Assembly (NCBI GenBank): GCA_013398295.1
Contig: VZSF01006722.1
Location: 2,124,492 to 2,188,491, forward strand
Direction: 5' to 3'
DNA: 64,000 nt
Source: Chionis minor
Taxonomy: Eukaryota; Chordata; Aves; Charadriiformes; Chionididae
Shown here: positions 62,264 to 64,000 of the stretch, in pieces
Layout of the letters: each line of letters begins with the position of its first letter
Position numbering within the stretch: the stretch's first letter is position 1
Made by a program: the position numbers and the translations under genes
The notes under the pieces: model-generated
What the model saw: only the letters and a program-made list of their open reading frames with translations
What the model was told of the DNA's origin: nothing
The model's database searches: none

Positions 62264-64000
62264 TTCTAAGGCTGCTGCCAGCTCACTCCGTAAATCCTCT
62301 TGACTGGAGTACAGGCAATTTAGGAATTGAGACAGATCATGCTGTACCTTGCTTTCCTTAGCTGGCCATTCTCACTTCTGGCTGCTTTCTTCTTGCTCGA
62401 ACCCTCAGAGCTTCTTTGCCCAAAATTGCCTAATGGGTAGGATTTGTGCCATGGTGATTTCCAGACTGGAAATAGAGTAAGTCGTCGGAATAGAAAGCAC
62501 ATGCAGGAAGAGACCTGAACAACAAGAACAGGAGTGCACTTTGACAGTGGCTCAGGAAAATATTCAACTGTGATACGACTTTTCTAGACTTTTTTGCAGA
62601 CATCCCACCTCTTCGAACAATCTGATGAACACTTCTTCATTAAGAAAAAGATACAAGAATAGATCAGATTACAGGGACCTGGAAAGTATTACTTTGTTTT
62701 ATCTGTTGGCAATTCGTGAGGAGTGTAAGAAAAATATTCAGAAGGACAGTAATCTCTGGATTTGTGCTATAATCGCTTTATCTCCTGAACAATGCAGCTA
62801 AATTTGCCATCAAATCTTTTTCCATTCATTTGAGAATCTTCATGTGTTATGTTGTTATGGTATTTATTCTTTAGGTGTCTCAGATAGGAGACTCGAACTT
62901 TCTAGAAGTCGCATTTACAGAAGGGACTTTGACAACAGTCCCCTCATGAGGAGGGTATAACGTCAGTAATTCCTAATCTGATTTGCATTAGGGAATATAT
63001 ACAGCTCATTAGCAGCACTGTCATCTTAAAGTTAATTACAACATAACGAAATGTGGGACGTGAATTTGACTTGTAAATAAATGTTCCTTACATCCATGCT
63101 CCTCTGTCAGTGCCAGAAAACCAGAGGCAGTGGGGATGATGATCTATGCAGTAAGTATTTCTCTTTAAGTGAGGGAGGAAGCAAAGTAGGCCACCCACTT
63201 CCTCCCCCAAAATATCACAAAGCTGTGCCTAGTGGGACGTGTAACCTCATTTGCATCAGTCACGTCCTTCATCAACAAACACATTTTTCACTATCCTCCA
63301 TGCTCTGTTAGAAACAACATTCAAATCTGTTCTGTCTCAGGAGGCGAGGAATGAAAAAGTTGCCTCCCTGTCTTATTGATATATTCTTGCCAACTCTAAT
63401 ATTCTTGCTAAATTCCCCTTTTAAATAAAGGTTTCCTAACTCTTGTGGAGGCAATGTTTAATAAATTTGATAATACGCAGTAAAACACTGAAGTTCCAAT
63501 CTGTAGTTAGATATTTTATAATTTATTATAATGATTTATTTAAATATTAAATGACTATGACATTTTTACGTCACTGTTTTCTGTCCCTAAGTACCTTACT
63601 TCTCAAGAGCTGAAACTTGTCAAATATAGAAGAAAAGTATCTGAAGTTAGACATGCTTTTTGGCTATGTTGTTGGCTGGAAAGCAAAGACCACAATAGCA
63701 AATTGAAAACTCGGTATGTAGTAAAGATACTTCATTTGTAAAGGTAGAGATTGCATAAATATAGTGTCTATTTTTGTTATAAATTTTTTAGCTCAGTTAT
63801 ATAGTTTCATAAACAAAAATTAAGCTACTGATAGCGTACTGAGTAGAGAATGCTTCTACTGATAAAAACTTAACCCCCCCCGCTTATGTTTAAAATTATT
63901 ATTGAAAGAAAGGAAAATGGTGTTAATGCAGATGATGTTACAACTGTTTTTAAAGGTATAGTCACCAGATCCTAGGTGAAGACCTTGTGGTGTGACATTG

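Larger units (their letters stand above)
50486..64000. other. Non-coding stretch to the window end
   Basis: No exon or RNA gene is supported. The stretch contains old-repeat phrases at 51027-51085, 51720-51765 and 57025-57060, a 38-base poly(A) at 51990-52027, short tandem duplications at 52797-52830 and 58675-58698, a G-rich run at 59775-59788, and a 21-nt palindrome at 62243-62263. A 40-nt segment at 63111-63150 is flanked by splice-like signals. Confidence 0.5.

Noticed and set aside
1..64000. CRISPR arrays, bacterial operons, tRNA or rRNA genes
   Set aside because: No regularly spaced repeats, no dense coding, and no clover-leaf or rRNA-like sequence was seen. The sequence is vertebrate nuclear DNA in character.

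Overview
The window looks like 64 kb of bird nuclear DNA: AT-rich on the whole, vertebrate in texture, with no long open frames. The main organismal evidence is three 5'-truncated CR1 LINE copies, two of them with readable CR1 reverse-transcriptase (RT) C-termini and all three ending in the CR1-type ATTCTATG/CATTCTGT octamer tail. There is also an LTR-like repeat of about 1.05 kb that I recognise as common in neoavian genomes, faded MIR-like and other old amniote repeats, and no sign of mammalian L1 or Alu. Calling it a neoavian bird is an inference from these repeats.

Layout. Positions 1-7529 are unannotatable intergenic or intronic DNA with simple repeats. A minus-oriented solo-LTR-like element lies at 7530-8580. 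Positions 11890-12390 hold the decayed remains of a Ty3/gypsy-type RT, readable only by combining frames; this is the most unusual thing in the window. Positions 13402-13640 carry an old interspersed repeat. From 14 to 43 kb there is mostly featureless DNA with MIR-like relics (30565-30670 and 37850-37985), several relics built around a CCATTGAAGTCAATGG-like core, a perfect 14-bp hairpin at 20870-20906, and a C-rich tract containing an ambiguous base at 31849. A CR1-rich cluster lies at 43.7-50.5 kb: a minus copy (44012-44743), a plus copy (45597-47026) and a short minus 3' end (50281-50485). From 50.5 to 64 kb I see only simple repeats, short palindromes and old repeat scraps.

No intact protein-coding gene, tRNA, rRNA or CRISPR array could be supported. 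The open frames present are short, overlap one another on both strands, or fall inside repeats. The window is best read as a large intron or a gene-poor intergenic stretch. A few places have acceptor and donor splice-like signals flanking short open segments; they are listed as leads, not as genes. The repeats do not form a working system: every mobile element here is broken.
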